Positions 1 to 8,097 of a DNA stretch of 64,000 bases are shown here, piece by piece. Position 1 is the stretch's first letter; every line of letters starts with the position of its first letter. The stretch lies in assembly GCF_003667705.1 (NCBI RefSeq), contig NZ_CP033019.1:5394001-5458000 (forward strand), written 5' to 3'. The DNA is from Janthinobacterium agaricidamnosum (lineage in GTDB: Bacteria; Pseudomonadota; Gammaproteobacteria; Burkholderiales; Burkholderiaceae_D). The notes beneath the pieces were generated by a model. That model made no database searches. It saw only the letters and a list, made by a program, of their open reading frames with translations, and was not told the origin of the DNA. A program made the position numbers and the translations under genes.

Positions 1-340
1 CAACCTGATCGTCACCGACTACGCCGGCGACGCCGACGCCATCATGGTGGCCCTGATCGCCTGGCTGAAAGTCCACCAGCTCGACCTGATGGCCAACGAG
101 GAAACGCGCAAGCATGGCATCGCCTTCGAGGTGGATTTTAATAACCATGAAACGGTCGACATTTCCATCAAGCTGGACCTGACCGAGCGCGTGGCCGTCA
201 AGACTGGCGAGGCGGGCCGCCTGGATATCAAGCACCTGGCCGAGATACAGCACATGCCCGCCTACGCCGACGAGTTCTGGAAACTGTACGCCGGCGAGAA
301 GCTGCTGGCCGAATGGCACACGCCCGAGGCCACGCCGTGA
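1..340 (+). CDS. R: P2 GpR-like tail completion protein (5' end truncated by window)
   Basis: The frame is open from base 2, so the start lies upstream of the window; 112 residues plus stop are visible. The sequence LIVTDYAGDADAIMVAL followed by a stretch ending in SIKLDLTERV resembles the C-terminal part of P2 GpR, which with GpS completes the tail so that it can join the head. An internal ATG at 44 exists but is not needed as a start. The stop overlaps the GTG start of the next gene (GTGA), which implies translational coupling. The position directly before a GpS-like gene supports the call. Confidence 0.85.
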   Translation, partial: NLIVTDYAGDADAIMVALIAWLKVHQLDLMANEETRKHGIAFEVDFNNHETVDISIKLDLTERVAVKTGEAGRLDIKHLAEIQHMPAYADEFWKLYAGEKLLAEWHTPEATP

Positions 341-804
341 GCGACGACCTGCACACGCTGGAAGCCTGGGCCCGGGCGCTGCTGGCCAAGCTGCAACCGG
401 CCCAGCGCCGGGCAATCAATCACAAAGTGGCCATCGACCTGCGCCGCAGCCAGGCGCAGCGCATCAAGGCACAGCAAGGACCGGACGGCACCGCGTATTC
501 GGCACGCAAGCGGCGCAAGGAATTCAAGGGGAAGAATGGACGGATCAAGCGGCAAAAGGCAGCCATGTTCGCCAAGATTCGCACCGCCAAACACCTGAAA
601 GTGAAGGCGACCGGCGACCAGATCGAGGTTGGGTTCTTTGGCTGGGTGGCACGCGTGGCGCGTGTGCATCAGTTTGGCCGGCAAGACCGCTTGTCGAAAA
701 AAGGCCCACTGTACAAGTACCCGGAGCGGCCGCTGCTCGGCTTGAGTGAGCCGGATCGGACGTTGATACGCGAATCGTTGCTGCGTCACATGGATAAAAA
801 TTGA
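337..804 (+). CDS. S: P2 GpS-like tail completion / virion morphogenesis protein
   Basis: This 155-residue basic protein matches the phage virion morphogenesis (tail completion S) family by its N-terminus (SDDLHTLEAWARALLAKL), its Arg/Lys-rich middle (YSARKRRKEFKGK) and the VHQFG segment near residue 110. It probably acts with GpR to cap the tail before head attachment. I chose the GTG at 337, which overlaps the R stop codon, because family members begin at this motif. An in-frame ATG at 313 would add eight residues that look like read-through of R. It is followed by an AT-rich segment that interrupts the tail operon. Confidence 0.88.
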   Translation: MSDDLHTLEAWARALLAKLQPAQRRAINHKVAIDLRRSQAQRIKAQQGPDGTAYSARKRRKEFKGKNGRIKRQKAAMFAKIRTAKHLKVKATGDQIEVGFFGWVARVARVHQFGRQDRLSKKGPLYKYPERPLLGLSEPDRTLIRESLLRHMDKN

Positions 805-1047
805 GATGCTTCAGTGCAAACTTCAACTGACATTAGTTATCAAATGAGTTAGAGTTCTATTATTCTTCGCAGTGAAGTAGGCTAAAAATAGTAGTGCAAT
901 GCGCGATGCAGCGAATCCATCTTTCTGCCAACACAATAAATAGATAACTACCGATTAAAAGCTTTAAAATTAAAATTACATTCACAATAAAAATTTGAGT
1001 GCAAATTTATAATAATTCACAAAAATTGTGTAAATACTGGATCAATA
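805..1047. other. AT-rich spacer before the cargo gene; candidate promoter
   Basis: This 243-bp stretch has no gene and is much more AT-rich than the flanking tail genes. A TATAAT hexamer lies at 1008-1013, about 34 bp before the next ATG, and could be a -10 element for independent expression of the cargo gene. I cannot pick a convincing -35 at the right spacing. Confidence 0.4.
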
Positions 1048-1950
1048 ATGAGTGATGCCGTGATTAAATTCTCCATACCAATAAATACAAGAGGACTTTA
1101 TTTAAATGAAGATATTTTAAAAAAAATTGATACCTTGGCAAAAAAAATTGTATTGGAATCAAATGCGCTGCCTCATATAGAATCAGAAATTCGCGCATCA
1201 ACGGACAAAGGGAGAAGCATTTCAGCAATAGATATTCCGACATTGCTCAAAAAAATCGAAGGCATTGACGAAAAAATAAACTCGTTTTCTATCAGACATG
1301 AAACAATCAATAGAAAAACAGCAATTCAGATAGTATTTGACAAAAAAGGTGAAGTGAAAATTAATGCTTATGGAACGCAAACTGATTTGGAATTTAATTT
1401 GCAAAGAATAAAAATGGAAATAAACGTCTGCGACCAGGAGTATCACTGGTTAATTCAGAAGGTAACTACTTCAAAATTTTTGCGAGCAACTCCTATTACC
1501 ATATTCTTTTCGCTATCAATGATAACTATGATTTGTATTTTTTATTACTTCTATGCAAAATCTATAGGAATAGACATTGACAATACATTGATTATTCATG
1601 ATTCTCTGCAGTATGTAAAAGATGTAGAGAAAGCGATCCGCTCCGATTCGGTATCTGAAAAATTAAATGCAATATTAAAGGGAGAGTTGAGAAACTTCTC
1701 AAATGTAACAGAGGTATTGAAAGACATATCGTTAAAAATTAGATTTCTATCAATTTCCACCTTTATTGTAGCCGTAGCATTATTTCTTCAATACAAATTA
1801 AAAAAACTATTCCCAATTTATTTTTTCGAATTTGGCCACCAAATTGGGCAGTATGAGAAGCTAGTAAAAAAAAGAGAAATTTGGATAGTGGGGATAATTT
1901 TGGCTTTTGCAGTTAACATCATATCTGGAATTTTTGTCTCATTTTTCTAA
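1048..1950 (+). CDS. Unknown three-helix membrane protein, AT-rich prophage cargo (moron)
   Basis: This 300-residue protein matches no family I recognise. The first 140 residues are hydrophilic and Lys/Ile-rich, with a heptad-like helical stretch around residues 60-85. Three hydrophobic segments follow at about 148-172, 233-252 and 279-300, so the N-terminal domain and a roughly 60-residue loop (about 173-232, containing SLQYVKDVEKAIRSDSVSEK) would lie on the same or opposite faces of the inner membrane. The gene has strikingly low GC and many AAA/ATT codons, unlike its neighbours, which signals recent transfer. It sits between S and V, where P2 carries the non-essential orf30. A role in superinfection exclusion or phage defence is inference from location and topology only. 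Confidence 0.75.
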   Translation: MSDAVIKFSIPINTRGLYLNEDILKKIDTLAKKIVLESNALPHIESEIRASTDKGRSISAIDIPTLLKKIEGIDEKINSFSIRHETINRKTAIQIVFDKKGEVKINAYGTQTDLEFNLQRIKMEINVCDQEYHWLIQKVTTSKFLRATPITIFFSLSMITMICIFYYFYAKSIGIDIDNTLIIHDSLQYVKDVEKAIRSDSVSEKLNAILKGELRNFSNVTEVLKDISLKIRFLSISTFIVAVALFLQYKLKKLFPIYFFEFGHQIGQYEKLVKKREIWIVGIILAFAVNIISGIFVSFF

Positions 1951-2269
1951 CGACGTTGCCACATCAACGCCACCTTAACAATACCTCTAACAAAAAAAGC
2001 CATAAAACCAGCCATCAAGTGAACTTCAATTTTCCCAATTAAACTGTACGCGAAAGTATCTATAGAAAAATTTGATCTCTATAAAACTTGAACTTAAGGT
2101 CGACACATATAAACTGCACCATCCTTTTCGATGAAAAAAAGGCGGGGGACTTTCCCACCATCAAGCATATAAATGTGAGCTTAATAAGCATGCATTGCCA
2201 TAGTCACTAAGCAGCATATCAACCCGCCCCCGCGTGCATCCGCACGCGGACTTCGGCAACATGCACTGC
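1951..2269. other. AT-rich spacer after the cargo gene; likely start of the V transcript
   Basis: About 320 bp hold no gene I can support. The first 200 bp keep the low GC of the cargo gene, then composition returns to phage average near 2220. In P2 the late promoter for V lies at this place, so an Ogr-dependent promoter is expected, but I could not find a clear TTGT-N12-ACAA-type site by eye. The stretch ends with a strong hairpin at 2230-2249. Confidence 0.4.
2230..2249 (+). other. Perfect 8-bp stem hairpin in the V leader
   Basis: CCGCGTGC (2230-2237) pairs exactly with GCACGCGG (2242-2249) around an ATCC loop. There is no T-run after it, so it is not a typical terminator. It lies 20 bp before the chosen V start and covers an upstream in-frame ATG at 2234, so it may affect transcript stability or start choice. 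Confidence 0.55.
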
Positions 2270-2932
2270 ATGAACGCCGACCTGTCCGACCTCCTCCGCT
2301 TGCTGCAAAACCTGATCCGCCTGGGCACCATTGCCGAGGTCAAAGGGGCCAAGGCGCGCGTCCGGCTCGGACCGACCCTCACCACGGTATGGCTGAAATG
2401 GGTCACGCCGCGCGCCGGCAGCACGCGCACCTGGTCAACGCCGACTATCGGCGAACAGGTGATCGTCTTTTCCCCGGGCGGCGACCTGACGCGCGGCATC
2501 ATCCTGCCCGCGCTGTACTCGCAGGCATTTGATGCGCCCGACACCCGCGACAGCATCCACACCACGCATTACCCCGACGGCGCCGTGGTGCAATACGACC
2601 ATGCGGCCCACGCGCTGACGGCCACGCTGCCAGGCGGCACCGCCACCATCACGGCCGACAAGGTGACGTCGAACGCGCCCAGCACCATCTGCACGGGCGA
2701 CCTGACCGTCATGAAAAACCTGATCGTCAAGCAATCCACTACCGTGGAAGGCGTCACCACCCTGAACGGCGGCGTGAATGCCAAGGCCGGCGCCGCTGGC
2801 GGCGTGGCCATGGCCGTGCAAGGTTCCATCAAGGCGACCGACGACGTGCTGGCCGGCGCCATCAGCCTGGCCAAGCATCCGCACGGCGGCGTCAGGTCCG
2901 GCGGCGACCAGTCGGGCGGGCCGTTGCCATGA
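2270..2932 (+). CDS. V: Baseplate assembly protein V (tail spike, P2 GpV)
   Basis: This 220-residue protein forms the membrane-piercing spike at the tip of the contractile tail. The start MNADLSDLLRLLQNLIRLG aligns in style with P2 GpV, followed by an OB-fold region with WLKWVTPRAGSTRTW and VGEQV-like VIVFSPGG segments. Repetitive Thr/Val beta-prism sequence follows (about 120-190), and the C-terminus contains HPHGG. The HxH motif in GpV spikes binds iron at the tip. I start at ATG 2270 rather than 2234 or 2261 because it matches the family N-terminus. The stop overlaps the W start (ATGA). Confidence 0.92.
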   Translation: MNADLSDLLRLLQNLIRLGTIAEVKGAKARVRLGPTLTTVWLKWVTPRAGSTRTWSTPTIGEQVIVFSPGGDLTRGIILPALYSQAFDAPDTRDSIHTTHYPDGAVVQYDHAAHALTATLPGGTATITADKVTSNAPSTICTGDLTVMKNLIVKQSTTVEGVTTLNGGVNAKAGAAGGVAMAVQGSIKATDDVLAGAISLAKHPHGGVRSGGDQSGGPLP

Positions 2933-3273
2933 TGGGCATGCACGCCGCCACCGGGCGCAGCCTGACGGGTCTGAATCATCTGCGCCAGTCCGTGGCCGAC
3001 ATCCTCACCACACCCATCGGCTCACGTATCCGGCGCCGGCGCTATGGTTCCGAAGTGCCCGAACTGATCGACCAGCCCCTGAACAGCGCCACGCAGTTGC
3101 GCATCTACGCCGCCACCGCCTTTGCCCTGCGCCGCTGGGAGCCGCGCCTGCAGCTCGCCAGCGTGCAGCTCACGCGCGACACGGACGGCGCCATCGCGCT
3201 GCTGCTCGATGGCACGGCGAATGGCCAGGGCATCACCCTGTCCGTGCCCGTCAAGCAAGGCGGCAGCGTATGA
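2929..3273 (+). CDS. W: Baseplate protein W (GpW/gp25 family)
   Basis: This 114-residue protein belongs to the GpW/T4 gp25 family, a wedge component of contractile tail baseplates and type VI secretion systems. Recognisable are SVADILTTPIGSRIRRRRYGS (about residues 21-41), where family members carry the TP-x-GSR-x-x-R-x-x-YGS signature, and the C-terminal strand ITLSVPV. Its ATG overlaps the V stop by 4 bp and its own stop overlaps the J start, so V, W and J are translationally coupled. An ATG two codons downstream (MHAATG) is an alternative start. Confidence 0.92.
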   Translation: MMGMHAATGRSLTGLNHLRQSVADILTTPIGSRIRRRRYGSEVPELIDQPLNSATQLRIYAATAFALRRWEPRLQLASVQLTRDTDGAIALLLDGTANGQGITLSVPVKQGGSV

Positions 3274-4181
3274 GCACGCCCATCGACCTGACCCAGTTGC
3301 CTGCGCCCAGCGTGGTCGAGGTGCTGGACTTCGAAGCCATCCTCGCTACACGCAAAGCTCACCTTGTCAGCCTGCTGCCGGAAGCCGCGCGCGCCGCCGT
3401 CACGGCCCTGTTGGAGCTGGAATCGGAGCCGGCCACCAAGCTGCTGGAAGAGAACAGCTACCAAGAAACCATCTTGCGAAACCGCGTCAACGAGGCCGGC
3501 AAGGCCGTCATGCTGGCGTTTGCCATCGACGGCGACCTGGACCAGCTGGGCGCCAACGTCAACGTGGGGCGCCTGACCATCACGCCGGCCAATCCCAACG
3601 CCCTGCCGCCCGTGGCCGCCGTCATGGAAGATAACGACGCCTACCGCCTGCGCATCCAGGAAGCGCCGGATGGCCTGTCCGTGGCCGGCCCGAAAGCGTC
3701 GTATGAATTTCACGCCCGCAGCAGCGACGGCCGCGTCAAGGACGCGAGCGCCACCAGCCCTTCGCCAGCTCACGTCATCGTCACTGTGCTGGCCAACAAC
3801 GACACAGGCATCGCCGACTCCGCGCTGCTGGCCACCGTGGCGCGCGCACTCAACGCCGAGGACGTGCGCCCCCTGGGCGACCGCCTGACGGTGCAGGCCG
3901 CCCAGGTCATCGACTACCAGATCGAGGCCACCTTGTTTATCGGAGTCGGCCCGGAAGTGCCGATTCTGCTGGACGCCGCGCACGCCAACGCCGTGCGCGT
4001 GTCGCAGCCGCGCCGCCCGCTGGGCCACAGCATTTATCGATCCGCCTGCAGCGCCGCCGTCCACGTCGAAGGCGTGCGCAAGGTCGTCTTGACCAGCCCG
4101 GCGGCGGACATCGAACTGAACGCCACCCAGGCCGCGCGCTGCACGGCCATCAAGCTCAATGTCGTGGTGCGCGATGAATAA
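3270..4181 (+). CDS. J: Baseplate protein J (P2 GpJ)
   Basis: This 303-residue protein is the same length as P2 GpJ (302). It begins MSTPIDLTQLPAPSVVEVLDFE and contains the family hallmark LLEENSYQETILRNRVNEA near residues 58-78, where J proteins read E-x-x-x-Y-R-E-x-x-L-R-x-R-x-N. It forms the wedge/outer baseplate with W and I. The start at 3270 gives the ATGA overlap with W. The frame happens to be open another 164 codons upstream, which is a shadow of V and W. It overlaps gene I by 8 bp. Confidence 0.93.
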   Translation: MSTPIDLTQLPAPSVVEVLDFEAILATRKAHLVSLLPEAARAAVTALLELESEPATKLLEENSYQETILRNRVNEAGKAVMLAFAIDGDLDQLGANVNVGRLTITPANPNALPPVAAVMEDNDAYRLRIQEAPDGLSVAGPKASYEFHARSSDGRVKDASATSPSPAHVIVTVLANNDTGIADSALLATVARALNAEDVRPLGDRLTVQAAQVIDYQIEATLFIGVGPEVPILLDAAHANAVRVSQPRRPLGHSIYRSACSAAVHVEGVRKVVLTSPAADIELNATQAARCTAIKLNVVVRDE

Positions 4182-4794
4182 GGTCGTGCCCACCCTGCCG
4201 CCCAACACCACGGCGCTGGAGCGCGCCATTGCTGTGGCCTGCGCCGAGCTGGTCAACGTGCCCGTGCCGCTGCGCGACCTGTGGAACGCCGACCGCTGCC
4301 CGGTCAACTTGCTGCCGTTCCTGGCCTGGGCCTGCTCCGTTGACCGCTGGGACGACGCCTGGCCCGAATCGACCAAGCGCGGCACCATCAAGGCGGCCTA
4401 TTTCATCCACAAGCACAAGGGCACGATTGCCGCCGTGCGCCGCGTGGTGGAGTCCCTGGGCTATTTGATCCGCATCACCGAATGGTGGCAAACCACGCCA
4501 CCGGGCGTACCGGGCACCTTCCGCCTCGATGTCGGCGTGCTGGACTCGGGCATCACGGATGCCATGTTTCAGGAAATGGAACGCCTGATTGCCGACGCCA
4601 AACCCGTCAGCCGCCATATGACGGGCCTGGCGATTTACCTGGAAAGTCGCGGCAACGTCTACGCGGGCGCTTGCGCCTACCACGGCGACGCCATGACCGT
4701 GTATCCCTGGATCGCGGAAACCATCGAAGTGCGCGGCACGCTGTTGCAGGCCGGCGCATCCCATACCATCGACACCCTGACCATCTATCCATGA
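4174..4794 (+). CDS. I: Tail protein I (P2 GpI)
   Basis: This 206-residue protein carries the GpI-type features NLLPFLAWACSVDRWDDAWPE (about 44-64) and a KGTIAAVRRVVESLGY segment (about 85-100), typical of phage tail protein I / T6SS TssG-like neighbours. It is part of the baseplate and contacts the tail fibre. The ATG at 4174 lies inside the end of J and matches the family start better than ATG 4159, which only adds five residues. The stop overlaps the H start (ATGA). Confidence 0.92.
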   Translation: MNKVVPTLPPNTTALERAIAVACAELVNVPVPLRDLWNADRCPVNLLPFLAWACSVDRWDDAWPESTKRGTIKAAYFIHKHKGTIAAVRRVVESLGYLIRITEWWQTTPPGVPGTFRLDVGVLDSGITDAMFQEMERLIADAKPVSRHMTGLAIYLESRGNVYAGACAYHGDAMTVYPWIAETIEVRGTLLQAGASHTIDTLTIYP

Positions 4795-6350
4795 CCACAT
4801 ACTTTGCCATCCTGACCGAAGTGGGCGAGGCCAAGCTGGCCAACGCCATCGCCCTGGGCCAAACCCTGAAACTGAAAAGCCTGGCCGTGGGCGACGGCAA
4901 CGGCATGCTGCCGATGCCCGTACGCACGCAAAAGGCGCTGGTCCACGAAGTGCGCCGCGCCGGCCTGAACCAGTTGAGCATCGACCCGGCCAACGCCAGC
5001 CAGATCATCGTCGAGCAAGTCTTGCCCGAGGACGTGGGCGGCTGGTGGATTCGTGAAATCGGTATCTACGACGAAGCCGGCGACCTGTGCGCGGTGGCCA
5101 ACTGCCCGCCCAGCTACAAGCCATTGATGGCCGAGGGCAGCGGCCGCACGCAAGTGGTGCGCATTGTCCTCATCGTGGCCAGCACAGCCGCCATCGAACT
5201 GAAAATCGACCCGTCTGTCATCCTGGCCACGCGCAAGTATGTCGATGAGCAGGACATCATCGTGCGCGCCTACAGTGACGCGCAACTGGCCAAGCACCTG
5301 GCCGCCGCCGACCCGCATCCGCTGCTGGCCAAGGTCGCCTATGTCGATCAGCAGGACACCAGCGCACGCGCCTATGGCGATCAGCAGCTGACCAAGCACC
5401 AGGCTGCTGCCGATCCGCACCCGCTCCTGGCCAAGGTCGCTTATGTCGATCAGCAGGACACCAGCGCACGTGCCTATGGCGACCAGCAACTGACCAAGCA
5501 CCAGGCGGCCGCCGATCCGCACCCGCTACTGGCCAAGGTTACCTATGTCGATCAGCAAGACACCAGCGCACGCGCCTATGGCGACCAGCAGCTGGCCAAG
5601 CACGCAGCGGCGGCCGATCCGCATCCGCAATACAGCATGAAGGAGATCGCGACACTGCCGAAGTTTGACGCGTCGAGCAAGCTGGTCAATGCCGATTTTG
5701 TACAGCGCGCGCAAGGAAACATGGTGCGCTATGCCGACGTCATTGAAAGCCGCACACTCACCGTCGAGGATATGGGTTGCGCCCTGTACTTCCCTTCCGC
5801 CGGCAAGACCATCACCATTCCCGACCCCGTAGCGCTTGGCATTCCCAACAATTCCGGCAAGTGCGTCAAGTTCTTCGGCCTGTTCAATACCGGCACCATT
5901 CTTGCCGCGCCAGGCGTAAACATTGGATTTGATGTCGGCAGTGTGCCGAGCATCACGATCAAGCCAGGGCAATTTCTGACCCTCATGGCGACCGGGCCAA
6001 AAGTCTGGCAAGTCATCGACTCGACCGCCGAGCTGTGGCGCAATGCCGACTTTGCGGCGATGTTGTTTTCGAACGGCTTCAAGCAAATTTCCGGCGACTT
6101 CATTTTGCAATGGGGCACTGGTGCTACAACCCAGGCCGCTGGCTATGTCGATGTGATCTTTCCCATTCCGTTTCCGAACAAGTGTTTTCGTGTCTTCGGG
6201 GGCTATGACGGGCAAGGCGGCACCGGTGCCAGTGCGCCCAGCAATATCAATGCCGGCATGCAAACCAAAACGGGCTGCCGCCTGTTCACCTACAACGGGA
6301 CAACGCTGTCGGGCGGCATCACCCCATCCTATTTTGCGATTGGAAACTAA
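4791..6350 (+). CDS. H: Tail fibre protein H (P2 GpH-like)
   Basis: This 519-residue fibre protein has the conserved baseplate-binding N-terminus of the phage tail-collar fibre family (MTTYFAILTEVGEAKLANA, then GWWIREIGIYDEAGDL near residues 84-99). A central shaft of four 34-residue repeats ending in AADPHP (about residues 150-285) is followed by a distal domain with no recognisable match, presumably the receptor-binding tip. The open frame upstream to 4482 is a shadow of gene I. The tip is likely the host-range determinant. Gene 6353 downstream probably assists folding or trimerisation. Confidence 0.9.
   Translation: MTTYFAILTEVGEAKLANAIALGQTLKLKSLAVGDGNGMLPMPVRTQKALVHEVRRAGLNQLSIDPANASQIIVEQVLPEDVGGWWIREIGIYDEAGDLCAVANCPPSYKPLMAEGSGRTQVVRIVLIVASTAAIELKIDPSVILATRKYVDEQDIIVRAYSDAQLAKHLAAADPHPLLAKVAYVDQQDTSARAYGDQQLTKHQAAADPHPLLAKVAYVDQQDTSARAYGDQQLTKHQAAADPHPLLAKVTYVDQQDTSARAYGDQQLAKHAAAADPHPQYSMKEIATLPKFDASSKLVNADFVQRAQGNMVRYADVIESRTLTVEDMGCALYFPSAGKTITIPDPVALGIPNNSGKCVKFFGLFNTGTILAAPGVNIGFDVGSVPSITIKPGQFLTLMATGPKVWQVIDSTAELWRNADFAAMLFSNGFKQISGDFILQWGTGATTQAAGYVDVIFPIPFPNKCFRVFGGYDGQGGTGASAPSNINAGMQTKTGCRLFTYNGTTLSGGITPSYFAIGN
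5238..5645 (+). repeat. Four tandem 102-bp repeats in the tail fibre gene
   Basis: Units begin at about 5238, 5340, 5442 and 5544, each coding 34 residues from YVD(E/Q)QD to the segment after AADPHP. The second and third are nearly identical; the first and last are more diverged. The near-identity makes unequal recombination and shaft-length variation plausible. Confidence 0.9.
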
Positions 6351-6352
6351 TC

Positions 6353-6835
6353 ATGGCCGTCAGATATTCACCGAGTACAGGTTTTTTTTACCCCGTCAAC
6401 ATCGATTACCAGGACGTCCCATCCGATGTGTTTGAGGTATCCGATGCTGACCACTTGGCCGCCCATACCGCCCGCGCATCCGGCGGATCGTTCAGGTTTG
6501 TCAAAGGGACGCTGCGCATCACGCCGGCCCCTGCCATTCCCTATGGCCAGGTGTGCGCCGTCTACCTCAATACCGTTCGCGCGCGCCGTGACGGCATCCT
6601 CAACCGCCTGGCCGGCATCGGCTTTGCCGCCATGGCCAGCGGCGACGCAGACACGGTGCGCGCCATCACGGCGGCGCGCGCCTGCCTGCTCGACATCACC
6701 ATCTGCGCGACGGTCGCCGCCGCCCAGGATATGGACGCCCTGCAAGCGGCCGTCAGCGCCGAATTCCAGCGCATCGCCGACGCCTTGCCGCAAGAGGCCC
6801 GGCGCGCCTTCGATGATGCAGGCAGCAGCCAGTAA
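6353..6835 (+). CDS. Putative tail fibre assembly protein
   Basis: This 160-residue protein lies directly after the fibre gene, in the place of P2 gene G. Its N-terminus, YSPSTGFFYPVNIDYQDVPSDVFEV, resembles the YS-x-ST-x-GFY...P-x-D-x-VE start of caudoviral tail fibre assembly chaperones. The C-terminal half is predicted helical and Ala-rich (ATVAAAQDMDALQAAVSAEF). The role would be chaperoning fibre trimerisation or attachment. The call rests on position and the N-terminal motif; the rest is not recognised. Confidence 0.65.
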   Translation: MAVRYSPSTGFFYPVNIDYQDVPSDVFEVSDADHLAAHTARASGGSFRFVKGTLRITPAPAIPYGQVCAVYLNTVRARRDGILNRLAGIGFAAMASGDADTVRAITAARACLLDITICATVAAAQDMDALQAAVSAEFQRIADALPQEARRAFDDAGSSQ

Positions 6836-6868
6836 CACCCGACATTTACCAACAACCAGGAGAGCAAC

Positions 6869-8044
6869 ATGGCTACCGACTACCACCATGGCGTGCGCGT
6901 CATTGAAATCAACGAGGGTTCGCGCCCGATCCGCACCGTATCCACCGCCGTGCTGGGCCTGATCGCCACGGCTGACGATGCCGACCCCGTGGCCTTCCCG
7001 CTCGACACCCCCGTGCTCGTCACCAACGTGCTGGCCGCCATGGGCAAGGCCGGCAAGACGGGCACCTTGTACCGCAGCCTGCAGGCCATCGCCGCGCAAA
7101 CCAAACCCCTGACCATCGTGGTGCGCGTGGCGCAGGGCGAAACGGAAGCGGAAACCACCAGCAACGCCGTGGGCGGCGTGTCGCCCGATGGCAAGTACCT
7201 GGGCGCCCAGGCGCTGCTGGCCGCGCAAAGCAAGCTGGGCGTGAAACCGCGCATCCTGGGCGCGCCGGGACTGGACACCCAGGCCGTGACGAATGCCATG
7301 GCCAGCGTGGCGCAGCGCCTGCGCGCCTTCTTGTATGCCGCCGCCTATGGCTGTGCCACCGTCACGGCGGCCACCACCTATCGCGGCCAGTTCGGGCAAC
7401 GCGAAGTGATGATGATCTGGCCGGATTTTGTGAACTGGAATACCGCCACCGACGAAGAGGCCAGCATTTCCGCCGTCGCCTACGCCATGGGCCTGCGCGC
7501 CAAGATCGACGAGGAAACGGGCTGGCACAAGACTTTGTCGAATGTCGTCGTCAACGGCCCCACCGGCATCAGCAAGGACGTGTTTTTCGACCTGCAAGAC
7601 CCGGCCACCGATGCCGGTGTGCTCAACGCCAAGGAAGTGACCACCCTGATTAACATGGGCGGCTACCGCTTCTGGGGTTCGCGTACCTGCGAGGCGCCGG
7701 GCGGCTTCTTCTATTTCGAAAGCTACACGCGCACGGCCCAAGTGCTGGCCGACACCATCGCCGAAGCGCATTTCGCCTATGTGGACCTGCCCTTGCATCC
7801 GTCCCTGGTGCGCGACCTGCTGGAAAGCATCAACGCCAAGTTCCGCGACCTGAAATTGCAGGGCTACATCATCGACGGCCACGCCTGGTATGACGAGCAA
7901 TACAACGACAAGACGGCGCTGAAAGACGGCAAGCTGGCCATCGATTACGACTACACGCCCGTGCCGCCGCTGGAAAACCTGAAATTCCAGCAGCGCATTA
8001 CCGACCGCTACCTGGCCGACTTCGCCTCGCGTATCGCCGCCTAA
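6869..8044 (+). CDS. FI: Contractile tail sheath protein FI
   Basis: This 391-residue protein is the same size as P2 FI sheath (396). The N-terminus YHHGVRVIEINEGSRPIRTVSTAVLGLIATADDAD is characteristic of the family, and the C-terminal section (FYFESYTRTAQVLADTIAEAHF, then the final ITDRYLADFASRIAA) matches the conserved sheath core. It polymerises around the tail tube and contracts during injection. A good ribosome site (CAGGAG) precedes the ATG. The FII tube gene follows 53 bp downstream. Confidence 0.95.
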   Translation: MATDYHHGVRVIEINEGSRPIRTVSTAVLGLIATADDADPVAFPLDTPVLVTNVLAAMGKAGKTGTLYRSLQAIAAQTKPLTIVVRVAQGETEAETTSNAVGGVSPDGKYLGAQALLAAQSKLGVKPRILGAPGLDTQAVTNAMASVAQRLRAFLYAAAYGCATVTAATTYRGQFGQREVMMIWPDFVNWNTATDEEASISAVAYAMGLRAKIDEETGWHKTLSNVVVNGPTGISKDVFFDLQDPATDAGVLNAKEVTTLINMGGYRFWGSRTCEAPGGFFYFESYTRTAQVLADTIAEAHFAYVDLPLHPSLVRDLLESINAKFRDLKLQGYIIDGHAWYDEQYNDKTALKDGKLAIDYDYTPVPPLENLKFQQRITDRYLADFASRIAA

Positions 8045-8097
8045 GCGCCACCACCCTGCCCGCACCTGCGCGGGCGCATTGAAATACTGGAGAAATT

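Noticed and set aside
2778..3269. 164-codon upstream extension of gene J
   Set aside because: It overlaps V and W in another frame; the J family start at 3270 with ATGA coupling is clear.
5238..5645. CRISPR-like array
   Set aside because: The repeats are contiguous 102-bp units in a coding frame with no spacers, so they are protein repeats; no CRISPR array was seen anywhere in the window.
5526..6263. Long minus-strand frame inside the tail fibre gene
   Set aside because: Shadow of gene H; GC-rich coding sequence keeps the opposite strand open, and the plus-strand gene has clear family motifs.
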